From contig NZ_AJXN01000002.1 of assembly GCF_000286355.1 (NCBI RefSeq), forward strand, positions 1-64,000: a DNA stretch of 64,000 bases, in the 5' to 3' direction. The position numbers and the translations under genes were made by a program. Shown in pieces: positions 7,779-17,934 of this stretch; position 1 is the stretch's first letter; each line of letters begins with the position of its first letter. The notes beneath the pieces are model-generated. The model made no database searches. It worked only from the letters and a program-made list of their open reading frames with translations, and was not told where the DNA came from. Origin of the DNA: Kocuria atrinae C3-8 (lineage in GTDB: Bacteria > Actinomycetota > Actinomycetes > Actinomycetales > Micrococcaceae).

Positions 7779-9997
7779 TTGTCCAAGAACGAGAACAACA
7801 TCCCGCAGGTTCCGGGCGTCCCCGGCGTGGAGCCTGCACCGCTTGAAGAACCCACTTCCCCCCGCCCCCCGCTTCCTCCCAAGGCCGATCAGTCCGGCCC
7901 GGAAACGGTGACTCCCACCGGCGCGAAAACTGGTGCCCCGAAGACTTCCAACGCACAGCAGGGTGAGTATCTCACCACCGCTCACGGTGTGCGTCTGGGC
8001 AACTCGGAGGAGACTCTCAAGGCAGGTTCGCGCGGACCTCTCCTGTTGCAGGATCACCACTTCCGCGAGAAGATCTCCCACTTCGACCACGAACGAATCC
8101 CCGAGCGCGTGGTGCACGCCCGCGGCTCCGGCGCGCACGGTACGTTCCGCTCCTACGGCACCGCGTCCAAGATCAGCCAGGCTGGTCTCTTCGCCAAGGA
8201 CAAGGAGACCCCGGTATTCGTGCGGTTCTCCACCGTGCTCGGCTTCCGCGGTTCAGGCGACCTGGCCCGTGACACCCGAGGTTTCGCCACCAAGTTCTAC
8301 ACGGACGAGGGCAACTGGGACCTGGTGGGCAACAACATGCCCGTGTTCTTCATCCAGGACCCCATCAAGTTCCCGGACGTGGTGCATGCGGCAAAGCCCC
8401 AGCCAGATCGCGAGATCCCCCAGGCTCAGTCCGCCCACGACACGTTCTGGGATTTCGTGTCCCTGCACACCGAGGCACAACATCACACGCTGTGGAACAT
8501 GTCCGACCGTGGCATCCCGCGCTCCTTCCGCATGATGGAGGGCTTCGGCGTACACACCTTCCGCCTCATTGCAGAGGGCGGCAAGACGGTACTGGTGAAG
8601 TTCCACTGGAAGCCTCGCCTGGGTGTGCATTCGGTGACCTGGGAAGAAGCTCAGCTGGTCAACGGCACTGATCCGGACTTCCACCGGCGTGATCTTGCTG
8701 ACGCCATCGAGGCCGGGGCCTTCCCTCAGTGGGAGCTGGGCGTTCAGGTGTTCGAGGACACCGAAGACCAGATGTTCCAGGGCATCGACCTGCTCGATCC
8801 CACCAAGTTCGTGCCCGAGGAGCTCGCTCCGGTGGAGCCCGTGGGCATCATGACGCTGGACAAGAACCCCACGAACTTCTTTGCCGAAACCGAGCAGGTC
8901 GCCTTCAACCCCGGCAACCTGGTCCCGGGTATCGATGTCACTAATGACCCGCTGCTACAGGGCCGCCTATTCTCCTACCTGGACACCCAGATCACGCGCC
9001 TGGGCGGGCCCAACTGGAATCAGCTGCCCATCAACCGGGCACACGCTCCGATCAACGACATGCTGCGCGACGGTATGCATCAGTCCGCCGTTCACGGGGG
9101 TGTGGCACCGTACCGGCCCAATTCGCTGGACGGCGGCAATCCGTTCGAGACTCCGGCGGACGCTCACCCGTTCATCGATTACCCGGAGTCCGTGTCTGCG
9201 TCCGTCAAGGAACGCAAGCGCCCGCAGACCTTCGACGATCACTTCAGCCAGCTCCGTATGTTCTGGCTGTCGCTGAGCGAGGTGGAACGCGAACACACCG
9301 CGCAGGCCTACGCGTTCGAGCTCGGCAAGTGCTGGGACGAGAACATCCGCGCGCGTCAGCTCCGCCACCTGGCCTCGATCGACCCGGACCTGGGTCGCAA
9401 CGTGGCCACCATGCTCGGCCTGCCCGAGCCGGAGCCTTCCGTGAAGCCTGCGGACGACATCAAGCCCTCCGCAGCGATCACCCAGGTCGGCAAGACGTGG
9501 CCCACCGAGGGTCGTCAGATCGGCATTGTGGTGGGTCCGGACGTTGACGTTGCGGCACTCAAGAACCTCATCATTGCCGTGGACGAGTCGGACATGGTTC
9601 CGCTGGTGATCGCCCCCACCGGTGGCGAGGTGGGCGATGGCATCGTTGCGCAGCGCACCTACCTCACCGCGCGTTCCATCGAGTTCGACGCCGTTCTGGT
9701 CGCCTCGAACGCGGCCCCCAGCGACGACGCCCACCACGGTTTCGATGGTAAGGCCGCCGCGGCGGGCCCCGAGGGTCTCGACCCCCGCGTTGCCCTGCTT
9801 CTGCAGGAAGTGTGGCGCCAGGCCAAGGCCCTGGTTCCTGGGGATCGGGCAACGATGTGCTGAGCACGCTCAAGCTCGACGACAGCGCCGGTGTTGAGAC
9901 GGGCAGCGATCCCGTGGAGGTCTTCAAGACCATCATGGAACTGCTCAGCCAGCACCGCGCGTGGGACCGCTTCCCGACCACGGGTCGTTTGGCCTGA
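7779..9997 (+). CDS. katE: Large-subunit monofunctional catalase (HPII/KatE type), frame broken near 9840
   Basis: Haem catalase that converts hydrogen peroxide to water and oxygen. The start is TTG at 7779, chosen because AGGAGG lies 6 bases upstream. After a Pro-rich leader come [14 protein letters not shown] (active-site His), [15 protein letters not shown] (active-site Asn) and [18 protein letters not shown] with the haem-ligand Tyr. From about residue 585 a DJ-1-like C-terminal domain ([18 protein letters not shown]) follows, as in the roughly 750-residue catalases. The frame breaks near 9840, where CCC appears as CC; restoring one C gives [13 protein letters not shown] and the normal end at 9997, 739 residues in all. 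A strong terminator follows. Confidence 0.93.
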
Positions 9998-10027
9998 CCA
10001 GCCGCCTGACCTGAGCGAGTAAAGACA

Positions 10028-10068
10028 GTTGCCGCCTCCCTGCACATGCAGTGGGGCGGCAACTTTCT
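10028..10068 (+). terminator. Rho-independent terminator after catalase
   Basis: GTTGCCGCC (10028-10036) pairs perfectly with GGCGGCAAC (10055-10063), and the inner bases CCCTGCA/TGCAGTGGG can extend the stem. TTTCT follows immediately. It lies 31 bases after the catalase stop. Confidence 0.85.
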
Positions 10069-10167
10069 GCCCACGAAAGGTGACACGTGCGCGGCATCCC
10101 GCGAGCGCCATCGTCACGTTAAGGTCCTAGTCACCCGGCTGTCAGGCTGTGGAGGCACAGTGTCTGC

Positions 10168-12189
10168 ATGTCGAATTCACAGCCCGCCGGAGAGCGGAAA
10201 CTCGGAAACCTTTCGGCCAAGGACACAAGGACTCTGCGCGAGTTCATTCGGGTGCGCGGCCAGGCGTATTTGAAGGACCCCAATGTCAGTTCGATCGGGG
10301 TCGGGTACAAGGTGGTGGACGGTAAAACCACGGATCAGATCGCGGTGCAGTTCACCGTGCATCGCAAACTCCCCGTCGATGAGCTCGCCCTGCTCGGCAC
10401 GCACGCCCTCCCGGACAGCATCGAGGTGGAGCAGCTGACCGTGCCCACCGATGTGCTCGAGGTCAGTTACGTACCCAGCTACGTGCTGGTCCCCGAGGTC
10501 GCACCCAACATCAGGACCCGCCGCCACGATCCGGTGGTGCCGGGCGTGAGCATCAGCAACGAGACCACGTCCGCGGGCACCCTGGGTGCCATTGTTTACG
10601 GTCGCGAGGACGGCACGCCCTACGGACTGAGCAATTGGCACGTCCTGCACGGCCCGGGCAGTCAGATCGGTGCCCGCACGGTGCAGCCCGGCACGTTCGA
10701 CGACAATCGCGTGGGCCAAAACTCCTTGGGCGAACTCGTGCGCTCCCATCTGGGTCCGGCCGGTGATTGCGCGATCACGTCGCTGACGGATCGGCGTTTC
10801 GACCCCACGATTCTTGAGCTGGACGTGATCCCCGAGGAGATCGGCGATCCGGAGCTGGGCGACAAGGTGGTCAAGTCCGGGCGCACCAGCGGCGTCACGT
10901 ACGGCGTGGTCCGACGCGTGGACGTGCTCACCAAACTCGATTACGGCGAGGGCTTCGGCGAGCGGAACATCGGCGGTTTCGAGATCGGCCCCGACCCGTC
11001 CCGCGGCGAGGAATTGGAACTGAGCGAGGGCGGCGATTCCGGTTCCGTGTGGATGTTCCGCAGCGGCAACGGTCGCACCTCCCGCGTGATGGCCGGGCTG
11101 CACTTCGCGGGTGATGCCGGCGGCGGTGCGGAATCCGCGATCGCGTGCCTCCCCGCGTCGGTCTTAGAGAAGCTCGACATCAGCCTGAGCCCCACCACGT
11201 ACGAAACGGTCCGCGCGGAGGCAGCCGCTGCCCCCGGTCACGGTTACGATGCCGGCTTCCTGGGTGACGACGTCGCTCTGCCCACCCTGAGCGCCGAGCT
11301 CGCCAAAGACGTCGCACCGGTTAAGGACGGCGGCGAGGTAGTTCACCACACGCACCTCTCACTGACCATGAGCGCATCGCGGAGGTTGGCCCGTTGGGTT
11401 GCATGGAACATCGATGGGGAATCACTCAAGAAGCTCTCCCGCAACTCCATCAAATTCCAGTTGGATCCGCAGATCGAGGCCCAGCACCAGATGGGCGACG
11501 AGGTCTACAAGGCCAACGACCTGGACCGCGGGCACCTCGCCCGCCGTGCGGACCTCACGTGGGGACCGCGAACGGAAGCCCAGCAAGCCAACGAGGACTC
11601 GTTCTACTTCACCAACATCTCCCCGCAGATCAACAGCTTCAACCAGTCCTCGCGCGGTGGTCTGTGGGGTCGCCTCGAGGACGCCGTCTACGACGAGGTC
11701 GAGGTGGACCGACTGCGGCTGAGCGTGTTCGGCGGACCAGTGTTCCACGACGACGACCGCGAATACCGCGGCGTGCGTATCCCCCGGGAGTTCTGGAAAG
11801 TCCTGGCCTATACGACCGACGGGCAACTCACCGCCAAGGCATTCCTGCTGACACAGAACTTGGATCAGTTGGAGACCCTGGACCTGCAGGAGTTCAAGAC
11901 CTACCAGGTGACCTTGAATGAGCTGACCGAGCGCACGGGTGTGCAGTTCCCTTCCGCTCTGGCGGAGCAGCCGGCCCCCGAGGCCTCACGGAGCCGCGGA
12001 TCGTGGAGTCCCCGAGCGACGTCGCGTGGTGACCGGCGGCGTGTGGTGACCGAGCGGCGTCGTCGGCCTGAATCGCACAAGGAAGGCGCGCGAACCAGAC
12101 TGTGGCGCACACCACCCACGCAAGGGTGGTGCAAGTCAAGTAGTTGTCACGGTTCTACATGCGAGGACGCACTTCTCAACAAATATTGA
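10168..12189 (+). CDS. Trypsin-like serine protease fused to a DNA/RNA non-specific endonuclease
   Basis: The 673-codon frame has three parts. Residues 1-115 hold the SSIGVGYKVVDGKTTDQIAV module often seen in front of bacterial trypsin-like domains. Residues about 120-340 are a trypsin-like protease: NWHVL with His158, GDCAITSL with Asp200 and GGDSGS with Ser291, a complete catalytic triad. Residues about 385-610 are a beta-beta-alpha-metal nuclease of the NUC1/endonuclease G type: LDRGHLARR with His456, then FYFTNISPQINSFNQ...LWGRLED. There is no signal peptide or membrane helix, so it should act in the cytoplasm unless exported in another way. The last 70 residues are Arg-rich and may be read-through: one added base near 11985 would end the protein as ESPSDVAW at 12030-12032. 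No partner gene is adjacent. The architecture suggests a protease-gated suicidal nuclease, which is inference. Confidence 0.85.
   Translation: MSNSQPAGERKLGNLSAKDTRTLREFIRVRGQAYLKDPNVSSIGVGYKVVDGKTTDQIAVQFTVHRKLPVDELALLGTHALPDSIEVEQLTVPTDVLEVSYVPSYVLVPEVAPNIRTRRHDPVVPGVSISNETTSAGTLGAIVYGREDGTPYGLSNWHVLHGPGSQIGARTVQPGTFDDNRVGQNSLGELVRSHLGPAGDCAITSLTDRRFDPTILELDVIPEEIGDPELGDKVVKSGRTSGVTYGVVRRVDVLTKLDYGEGFGERNIGGFEIGPDPSRGEELELSEGGDSGSVWMFRSGNGRTSRVMAGLHFAGDAGGGAESAIACLPASVLEKLDISLSPTTYETVRAEAAAAPGHGYDAGFLGDDVALPTLSAELAKDVAPVKDGGEVVHHTHLSLTMSASRRLARWVAWNIDGESLKKLSRNSIKFQLDPQIEAQHQMGDEVYKANDLDRGHLARRADLTWGPRTEAQQANEDSFYFTNISPQINSFNQSSRGGLWGRLEDAVYDEVEVDRLRLSVFGGPVFHDDDREYRGVRIPREFWKVLAYTTDGQLTAKAFLLTQNLDQLETLDLQEFKTYQVTLNELTERTGVQFPSALAEQPAPEASRSRGSWSPRATSRGDRRRVVTERRRRPESHKEGARTRLWRTPPTQGWCKSSSCHGSTCEDALLNKY
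12110..12131 (+). terminator. Hairpin near the 3' end of the protease-nuclease gene
   Basis: CACCACCC (12110-12117) and GGGTGGTG (12124-12131) form a perfect 8-bp stem with a 6-base loop. There is no following T tract. If the gene really ends at 12032, the hairpin is a plausible intrinsic or transcript-stabilising terminator before the TauE gene. Confidence 0.4.
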
Positions 12190-12249
12190 GTGCGCTGACG
12201 AGGGGGTTTTGGATGGAGCCAACTCATCTTCTTTCCGGCAGGAGCTTCC

Positions 12250-13170
12250 GTGCGGACACTCATCTTGCTCGCCCTCGTGGGATTCGGGGCGCAGCTCGTG
12301 GACGGGTCGCTGGGCATGGCCTACGGCGTCACGTCATCCACGCTGCTCCTGGCCGTGGGTTTGGCCCCCGCCTCGGTCTCCGCCACCGTGCACCTGGCTG
12401 AGGTGGGCACCACGCTCGCCTCGGGTTTTTCGCACTGGAAGTTCGGCAACATCGACTGGCGCGTGGTCGGCTTCATGGCGGTGCCCGGCGGCATCGCTGC
12501 GTTCTTCGGGGCGCACGTGTTGACGCTGTCCGGCGCGGCCGCGGCACCGGTGATGTCCATGGTGCTGCTGGGACTAGGCATTTTCGTGGTGTGGCGGTTC
12601 CTGACCATCCCGGACCGACGCCCGGACTTCAAAGGCAAGGTTCCCGGCTTCCTGCTGATCCCGCTCGCCACAGTGGCAGGATTCATGGACGCGATCGGCG
12701 GCGGCGGTTGGGGTCCGGTGGGTACCCCCACGCTGCTGGCCTCGGGGAAGATCGCGCCGCGCAAGGTCATCGGCTCGATTGATACGTCCGAGTTCGTGGT
12801 GAGCCTGGGCGCCTCCGCGGGCTTCCTGCTGGCACTGGGTAGCCAGGGCATCGACTTCGGTTTCGTGATCGCGCTGCTCATCGGCGGCGTGCTGGCCGCA
12901 CCAATCGCCGCATATCTCGTCCGCCTGCTCGCCCCGCGCGTGCTCGCGATCGCCGCGGGCGGCCTGATCATCTTCACCAACGTCCGCACGCTTTTGGGCC
13001 TCGACGCCGTGCAGTCCGTCCTCCCCGGGGCCGGCGCCTACTACGCGATCCTGGGGGTGCTGGCTGCCCTGTGGATCGCCGGCATGGTGTGGGTGGTCCG
13101 CCGCGAACTGGCCGACCGCAAGGCCGAGCGCTCCCCCGACGAGCCGGAGAAGGTGCTGGTCAACCAGTAG
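12250..13170 (+). CDS. TauE/SafE-family sulfite/organosulfonate exporter
   Basis: The GTG start at 12250 follows GGAG (12241-12244). The 306-residue product has about eight hydrophobic helices and the two repeated TauE motifs: LVDGSLGMAYGVTSSTLLLA near the N-terminus and FMDAIGGGGWGPVGTPTLLA in the middle, followed by GSIDTSEFVVSLGAS. The family exports sulfite, sulfoacetate or related anions through the inner membrane. The middle-repeat GGGGWGPVGTP motif is fully intact. It is a single gene, bounded downstream by a bidirectional terminator. The substrate cannot be told from sequence. Confidence 0.9.
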   Translation: MRTLILLALVGFGAQLVDGSLGMAYGVTSSTLLLAVGLAPASVSATVHLAEVGTTLASGFSHWKFGNIDWRVVGFMAVPGGIAAFFGAHVLTLSGAAAAPVMSMVLLGLGIFVVWRFLTIPDRRPDFKGKVPGFLLIPLATVAGFMDAIGGGGWGPVGTPTLLASGKIAPRKVIGSIDTSEFVVSLGASAGFLLALGSQGIDFGFVIALLIGGVLAAPIAAYLVRLLAPRVLAIAAGGLIIFTNVRTLLGLDAVQSVLPGAGAYYAILGVLAALWIAGMVWVVRRELADRKAERSPDEPEKVLVNQ

Positions 13171-13215
13171 TACCGACGACGACACTCGGACAGGTTTTCG
13201 CCAAGTAGCACCGCA

Positions 13216-13244
13216 GCGGCGCGGTCCGTTTTCAGACGCGCCGC
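13216..13244. terminator. Bidirectional terminator between TauE and the GH3 gene
   Basis: GCGGCGCGGTC (13216-13226) pairs with GACGCGCCGC (13235-13244) with one bulged G around an 8-base loop. The genes on either side converge. ATTCTTT lies on the plus-strand side and GGCGAAAA on the minus-strand side. Confidence 0.6.
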
Positions 13245-13267
13245 CACATTCTTTCGCGGTGGCTCAG

Positions 13268-15281
13268 CTACAGCGTGAGCCCGAATCCGTAGCTGTACAG
13301 GTTGCCGTCACGGTCGCGGTAGGCGTACTCGTCACCCAGGAACTTGCCGGGCACATCGCGGGGTGAATCCGCAATGGCTTGCGCGGACACCGGCAGGGTC
13401 ATGGGCAGGCGACCGGCAGGGCCGCCATCTTCTCCGGACAGCGAGCGCAGCAGGTGCTCGGGCTTGATCTCAAAGGTAACCGCCACCGCCTGGGCTTCGG
13501 GTTCGAGTTCGGCCAACAGCCACGGGTTGGTCGCGTTGACCACCAACAGTGTGGGGACGGTCTTCTCGATCTCCTGCACACGGTCCACGTCCACGCCGTT
13601 GTCACGGGGGTCGAGAGACAGCGACACACCTTCGCGATCGTCCTCGAACAGCGCGATCTCGGGGCGGGCCCAGATGAGCGCGAAGTCCGCGTCCTCGGGA
13701 GCACTGACGATGTCTGCGGTTGGCCATACCGCCGCAATGGCCCCTTCCAGCTGGCCCTGCACCTGGTCGATCTTGGTACGGCCCGTCACGAAGGGATAGA
13801 CCTTGGTGGGCTTGTCGAGCTGGAGAGGCAATAGAGCGGCGTCGGCGTCGTTACGAAGGAGCGTGACCGACTGCCGCTGCGCCCGCTCGCCCAGGGCCGA
13901 GATCTCAGGGGCGCGATGACGGAGGCGGCACGAGCGGTGTCGACGTAGGGGTTCTCGAACAGGCCGAGCGCAAAGATTTCGGTGAGCAGCCGCGCGGCGG
14001 GCTGGTCGAGCTCGGAGGCTTCCAGGTGACCCTGCTCGACGGCGGCGATCAGCTGGGCGGGGTTGGCCATGTCCGAGAAAATGTCGGTGCCGGCGCGGAC
14101 GGCGGCGGCGAACCGCTCGGCCTCGCTGAGGTCCTCGACGCCCCACATCATGGCGTCGATGACGCCGGAGTCGGAGTTCACGTAGCCTCGTGGCCCATCT
14201 TGTCGCGCAGCAGCCTTTGGATGAAGGTGCGGTTGTAGGCGAACGCAACCTCCTCGAACTGAGTGGTGGGGCCCTGCCAGAACTCCTGGTCCAGCTGCGG
14301 GGCGGAGTTGTTCATGGGGCGGGCGTAATACGGCATGATCGAGGCGGCACCGGCGTCCAGAGCGGCTTGGAACGGGGGCAGGTGGTACTTCTCGAGCGCG
14401 TTCTCGGTGGGGTACTCGTTGGTCTGGCCCACTCGAAGTGCGGATCGTGGCCGTCCAGACGCACGCCGCCCGGAAAGTGCTTGATGGTGGTAGCCACGGA
14501 TTCTTCGCTCAGGGTCTCGCCCTGCATGCCGCGCACCACGGCGCCGATGTACTCGGAGACCAGCTCGGGATCCTCACCGAAGGTGCCATTGAAGCGGGAC
14601 CAGCGAGGCTCGGAGGCGAGGTCAGCCATGTACCGTAGAGCTTGTGGATGCCGCCGGCGCGCCATTCCTTGGCGATCTCCTGGCCGAACTTTTCGATGAG
14701 TTCGGGGTCATTCAAAGCGGCCAGTCCCAGCTCACCGGGCCATTCGGAGAAGATGCCGGTGGACTCGTTCACGCCGAACTGGGAGACGAGCGCGACATGG
14801 TTGCGGGGGTTGGACGCGAAGACCGCAGGGATGCCCAGTCGCGAGTTCTCGGCGAGTTCCTGGACCGCGTTGGTCCACTCGGTGAGTTCCTGGGGAGTGA
14901 GGTTGTCGCGGACCACGAAGTAGCGCTGACCGCGCTCGTTGATGGCCTTGTTGGTTGCCGAGGTCACGAGAACAGGCTCTGCGAAAGGCACGCCGGTGAT
15001 GGGGTTGGCGTCACGCCAGACGTCTTCCTGGTTGAGGATCTGGCCCTCGACCGGATTGGGCAGAAATGCGGAGTAGCCCGGGTAGTGCGAGCCGATGACC
15101 ATCAGCCGGCCTTCTCCTCGGTGGTCATGCGGGAGACGAGGTCGCGAGCTCGTTCGGCGGCGGGGAGGCGCCAGTCCTCAAAGGGTGACAGGGCGCCGTC
15201 GCCGTCGAGATCGCGAAACGTCTGGCCGTCCTGCTCGATGAAGCGGCCGGTCTTGCTGCCGAGTTCGGGTTGAGTAGTCAT
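13268..15281 (-). CDS. GH3 beta-glucosidase-like glycoside hydrolase with five single-base frame breaks
   Basis: Starting at ATG 15281 the pieces read MTTQPELGSKTGRF...DLVSRMTTEEKAG, then MVIGSHYPGYS, ASEPRWSRFNGTFGEDPEL (GH3 substrate-binding region), SVATTIKHFPGG (the KHF motif), SGVIDAMMWGVEDLS (the SD motif region of the nucleophile, in DSGVIDA), RAGTDIF and finally QRQSVTLLRND with the C-terminal domain ending YSYGFGLTL. The pieces need one added base each near 15105, 14635, 14430, 14185 and 13911, and then give 672 residues. Each gap fits loss of one C or G from a run. An exo-acting beta-glucosidase is likely; no signal peptide is visible, so it may be intracellular. It is either a decaying gene or an error-rich stretch. 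Confidence 0.75.
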
Positions 15282-15479
15282 GTGTGCGGCCCCTTCGTCG
15301 CGTCCAACTCCGTGCCATCGCGGCGGCGCTGACCACTCCAAAAACCCAGCCAGCTCCGACCATGGCGATCTGATGGTCACTGTATCCGCGGGCCCAGCCG
15401 GGTTCCCGTGGTTGGCAGCAGTTGCCAGGAGTTGCGGCTTTCGGAGCGGGGACGACGGCGCTCGGGCGGGTTTCGCGGG

Positions 15480-16774
15480 CTACCTGTCGTTCGCGAAATA
15501 TCGGGCGGGTGAGATCTGATTAATGCCTTCCATCATGCGTTCACCCAGTTCTTGATGACCAGAGTGAACTGCACTACGTTCCAATGCCGCCGGAATACCG
15601 GCGAGGATCTGTTCCACGAGCTGGGTCGATCGTTCTCCTGACAAGCCCAATCGGCGGCCTTCTTTGACAAGATCGGCAGGACCGATCCGGGTGAACTTGT
15701 ACTCGCCGTTGATTGCCATGGGGAAGGTGAGGGAGTCAGTATCCACCATGTGAGCCCCTGCCGAGATCAGGTCATAAAGGGGCGCCAAATGGACGGATTG
15801 GTCTTTCAATAGCAGGGAATAATTCTTCGCGTGGGCGTCCGTTCCCAGAATTCCAACATTGAAAACAAGCCCTTTGAAAAACGCCTCAGCGACGGCTCCT
15901 CTTTGCGATGGTGCCACCTTGTTCCTGAAGAGTTGAGCCGCCATTCCGACCCCAGGTCCACCATCGAGATGCTGATATTTTTTTTCAGGAGGCACTCCCA
16001 GGGCTTGAAGTAGGTCCTCCTGATGATCACGCTTGACGATACCTTCATCATTGATCCATCGATCAAAGCGGTCAACGACCAATGCGGTTAGATCCCCAGA
16101 TGGCGCGGTCCACACCTCGGATCGAGCGGCATCAAGGCCTAACTCGCGGGCTGCGCCCAAGGTCAGTTGTTCCACGAGGTCAATCTCGCTGACAAAGCTG
16201 CGATCGCCCACTCTTACCGGCTTGAGGATATGCGTAGTCGCAATGCGCGGATTGGGCGTGGCCCATTGCCCGTCAGGCTTCCGGCTCAGCGCGATCTTTG
16301 CCTGGGCTCCCGCCAAACTGAATCGGAAGCTCTGCCCCCCTCCGGGTTGTCTCCCTGTGTATTTGTCCACCGCCGCGCGCATGAGTTCCTCCACCCCCTG
16401 ATCGGTCAGGATGGTTCCTGAACCAACGAGAGTGGGTGTGCGTCGTCGCTGTCCACGCCCGGAGGAAGTATTTGAAGGGCACCCGCGACATCTGCGCCAA
16501 CATGGCGCAAAAGCCCAGAGAGGGAATTGGCAGATGTGCCCGCTTCGGCCGCCATGTTCGATAAAGCGTCCGGGTTATCCGGGAGGAGGCCCCATAGGAA
16601 TGCGGACGCGTTCTTGTTCGAGTGCTTCGAACTCGAGCGGGGCATAGACAAGGAAATGGGTGTGATCATCTCCCCCGAATCTATATATTCAAAGCGCACT
16701 TGCCCACTGGAAAATGTAAACGTTCCGATCGTGTTGCCGTCCAGATGGACGATTAATTTATCCACCGGAACCAC
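15480..16774 (-). CDS. hipA: HipA-family serine/threonine kinase toxin, frame broken near 16413
   Basis: The N-terminal piece (16406-16774) carries the HipA N1-type domain: LIVHLDGNTIGTFTFSSGQV and AFLWGLLPDN. One added base near 16413 joins it to the kinase: FRFSLAGAQAKIALSRKPDG (the P-loop-like SLAGAQ.K motif), THILKP, DRFDR, FNVGILGTDAHAKNYSLLL (catalytic loop with D and N) and LAPLYDLISA (metal-binding D). Restored length is about 431 residues, normal for HipA, which phosphorylates a tRNA synthetase and slows growth. It overlaps the 3' end of hipB, with possible GTG starts at 16774 and 16765. Confidence 0.9.
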
Positions 16775-16985
16775 CGATCTCAGGAGTTATCTCGATATTC
16801 AACCCCACTGCCCACAGCACATCCAGAACACGGCCGACTTCGGCGCTGTATTTTCCCGCCTCAACCTCGACCAGCCACTTGCGAGAGACACCAGCCTTGC
16901 CTGCTAGCGCAGCTTGGGTCAGCCCAGAGTCCAGCCGTCGATTGCGAATCGCTGCGCCGAGTTCAGCAGCAGTTTGAATCCTCAT
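16758..16985 (-). CDS. hipB: HipB-family antitoxin, XRE-type DNA-binding protein
   Basis: The 75-residue product contains a Cro/C1-type helix-turn-helix: LGAAIRNRRLDSGLTQAALA followed by GVSRKWLVEVEAGK. It ends in a short beta strand (LNIEITPEI), as usual for HipB, which binds HipA and represses the operon. The start ATG at 16985 lies just downstream of three copies of an 18-bp dyad that are very likely its operators. It overlaps hipA by 17 bases. Confidence 0.9.
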   Translation of the reverse strand: MRIQTAAELGAAIRNRRLDSGLTQAALAGKAGVSRKWLVEVEAGKYSAEVGRVLDVLWAVGLNIEITPEIGGSGG

Positions 16986-17001
16986 GGCACCCCTGACCGA
17001 C

Positions 17002-17074
17002 GTGTAACCGCTTGGTGACAGTCTAGAGTGTAACCGTGCGGTGACTTATTGAAAAGACACCGCACGGTTACATC
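17002..17074 (-). promoter_or_regulatory. hipBA promoter with three operator copies
   Basis: Copies of GTGTAACCG-NNN-GGTGAC occur at 17002-17019 and 17028-17045, and a third inverted copy lies at 17056-17073. Copies two and three form a perfect 14-bp inverted repeat, GTAACCGTGCGGTG with CACCGCACGGTTAC, around a 14-base AT-rich loop. On the minus strand TTTTCA and TACACT are spaced by 17 bases and overlap the sites, giving an autorepressed hipBA promoter. Confidence 0.65.
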
Positions 17075-17187
17075 ACCGAAACGCGGGGAACCATCAATTG
17101 GATGACCGCGCCCAATCGAGACCTGATTAGCCGGCGACGGGATTCCCGAGGTGTCATCGGTGTCGATCTGCCTGAAGAGCACTCAGG

Positions 17188-17823
17188 CTACTCAGCGGGT
17201 TGAACCTCGCTCTCGACAACCCACTTGTGATTCGTCATTTTCATCCCGTCCACCTCCACGTCCACCATGTAAACGGTCTCATCGGTGGAGCTCTCGATGG
17301 TGGCCTCGGCCCCCTTCATCCCCGCCATGTGATCGGCGGTCAGCACGACTTCCGTACCATCCGCCAGGGGCGGTTCACCCGGGTCCTGTAGTTCTTCCTG
17401 GACAACCCACTTGTGATCGACCACGGGTTCGCTACCGTCGGCCGGCGTGTACGTCACCGAGTAAGCGGTCGTGTCGAAGGCACCGGTGATGGTGGCCTCG
17501 CTCCCGTTCATACCCGGCATGTGATCGGCGGTCAGGGTCACGGTGGAGCCGACGGGGTATGTCGGATCGCCTGCTTCCACGATTCCCTCAGGAGGAGGGC
17601 CACCATTCGGGTTGTGCTGGTGCTCGCCACCACCCATTCCTTCGTGTCCCTCATGAGCACTGGAAGCAGACGGCGACGCGGTGGCCCCTCCCGAACCGGT
17701 CGCAGTTGCCGATGCGGTCGGAGTGGTGGGGGCCTCTTCGGTCCCGGTGTCCGTGCCCCCACAAGCTGTCAATGCCAAGGCAGCGGCAAGCGTCAGGCCA
17801 GCCACAGTGGAAGTGCGTTTCAT
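17188..17823 (-). CDS. YdhK-family (DUF1541) lipoprotein, probably copper-related
   Basis: ATG at 17823 follows GGAAGGA. The product (211 residues) starts with a lipoprotein signal peptide, KRTSTVAGLTLAAALALTAC, with the lipobox LTAC. A Thr/Ser/Ala linker and a Met/His-rich segment (HEGHEGMGGGEHQHNPN) lead to two repeats of the YdhK domain: VTLTADHMPGMNGSEATI...VDHKWVVQEE and VVLTADHMAGMKGAEATI...TNHKWVVESE. HMPGM motifs suit Cu(I) binding. The gene is preceded by a CsoR-type operator inside its promoter, so it is probably induced by copper and acts at the outer face of the membrane. Confidence 0.88.
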   Translation of the reverse strand: MKRTSTVAGLTLAAALALTACGGTDTGTEEAPTTPTASATATGSGGATASPSASSAHEGHEGMGGGEHQHNPNGGPPPEGIVEAGDPTYPVGSTVTLTADHMPGMNGSEATITGAFDTTAYSVTYTPADGSEPVVDHKWVVQEELQDPGEPPLADGTEVVLTADHMAGMKGAEATIESSTDETVYMVDVEVDGMKMTNHKWVVESEVQPAE

Positions 17824-17934
17824 GGTGAGTCCTTCCGTTGTTGGTCCGAGTTCCGACAAGCAGTACGCCAACGGTGGGCCATGGTCCAGAGCGACTGAAC
17901 GATCCGCCGAAACTCGGTCGGTTTCTCTCACTCC

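Noticed and set aside
9812-9997. Separate small gene at the end of catalase
   Set aside because: Its product is the known C-terminal end of large-subunit catalases in the next frame after a one-base loss.
13268-15281. Five separate overlapping minus-strand genes in the GH3 region
   Set aside because: Each frame holds a consecutive piece of one GH3 enzyme and one added base joins each pair, so they are fragments of one gene.
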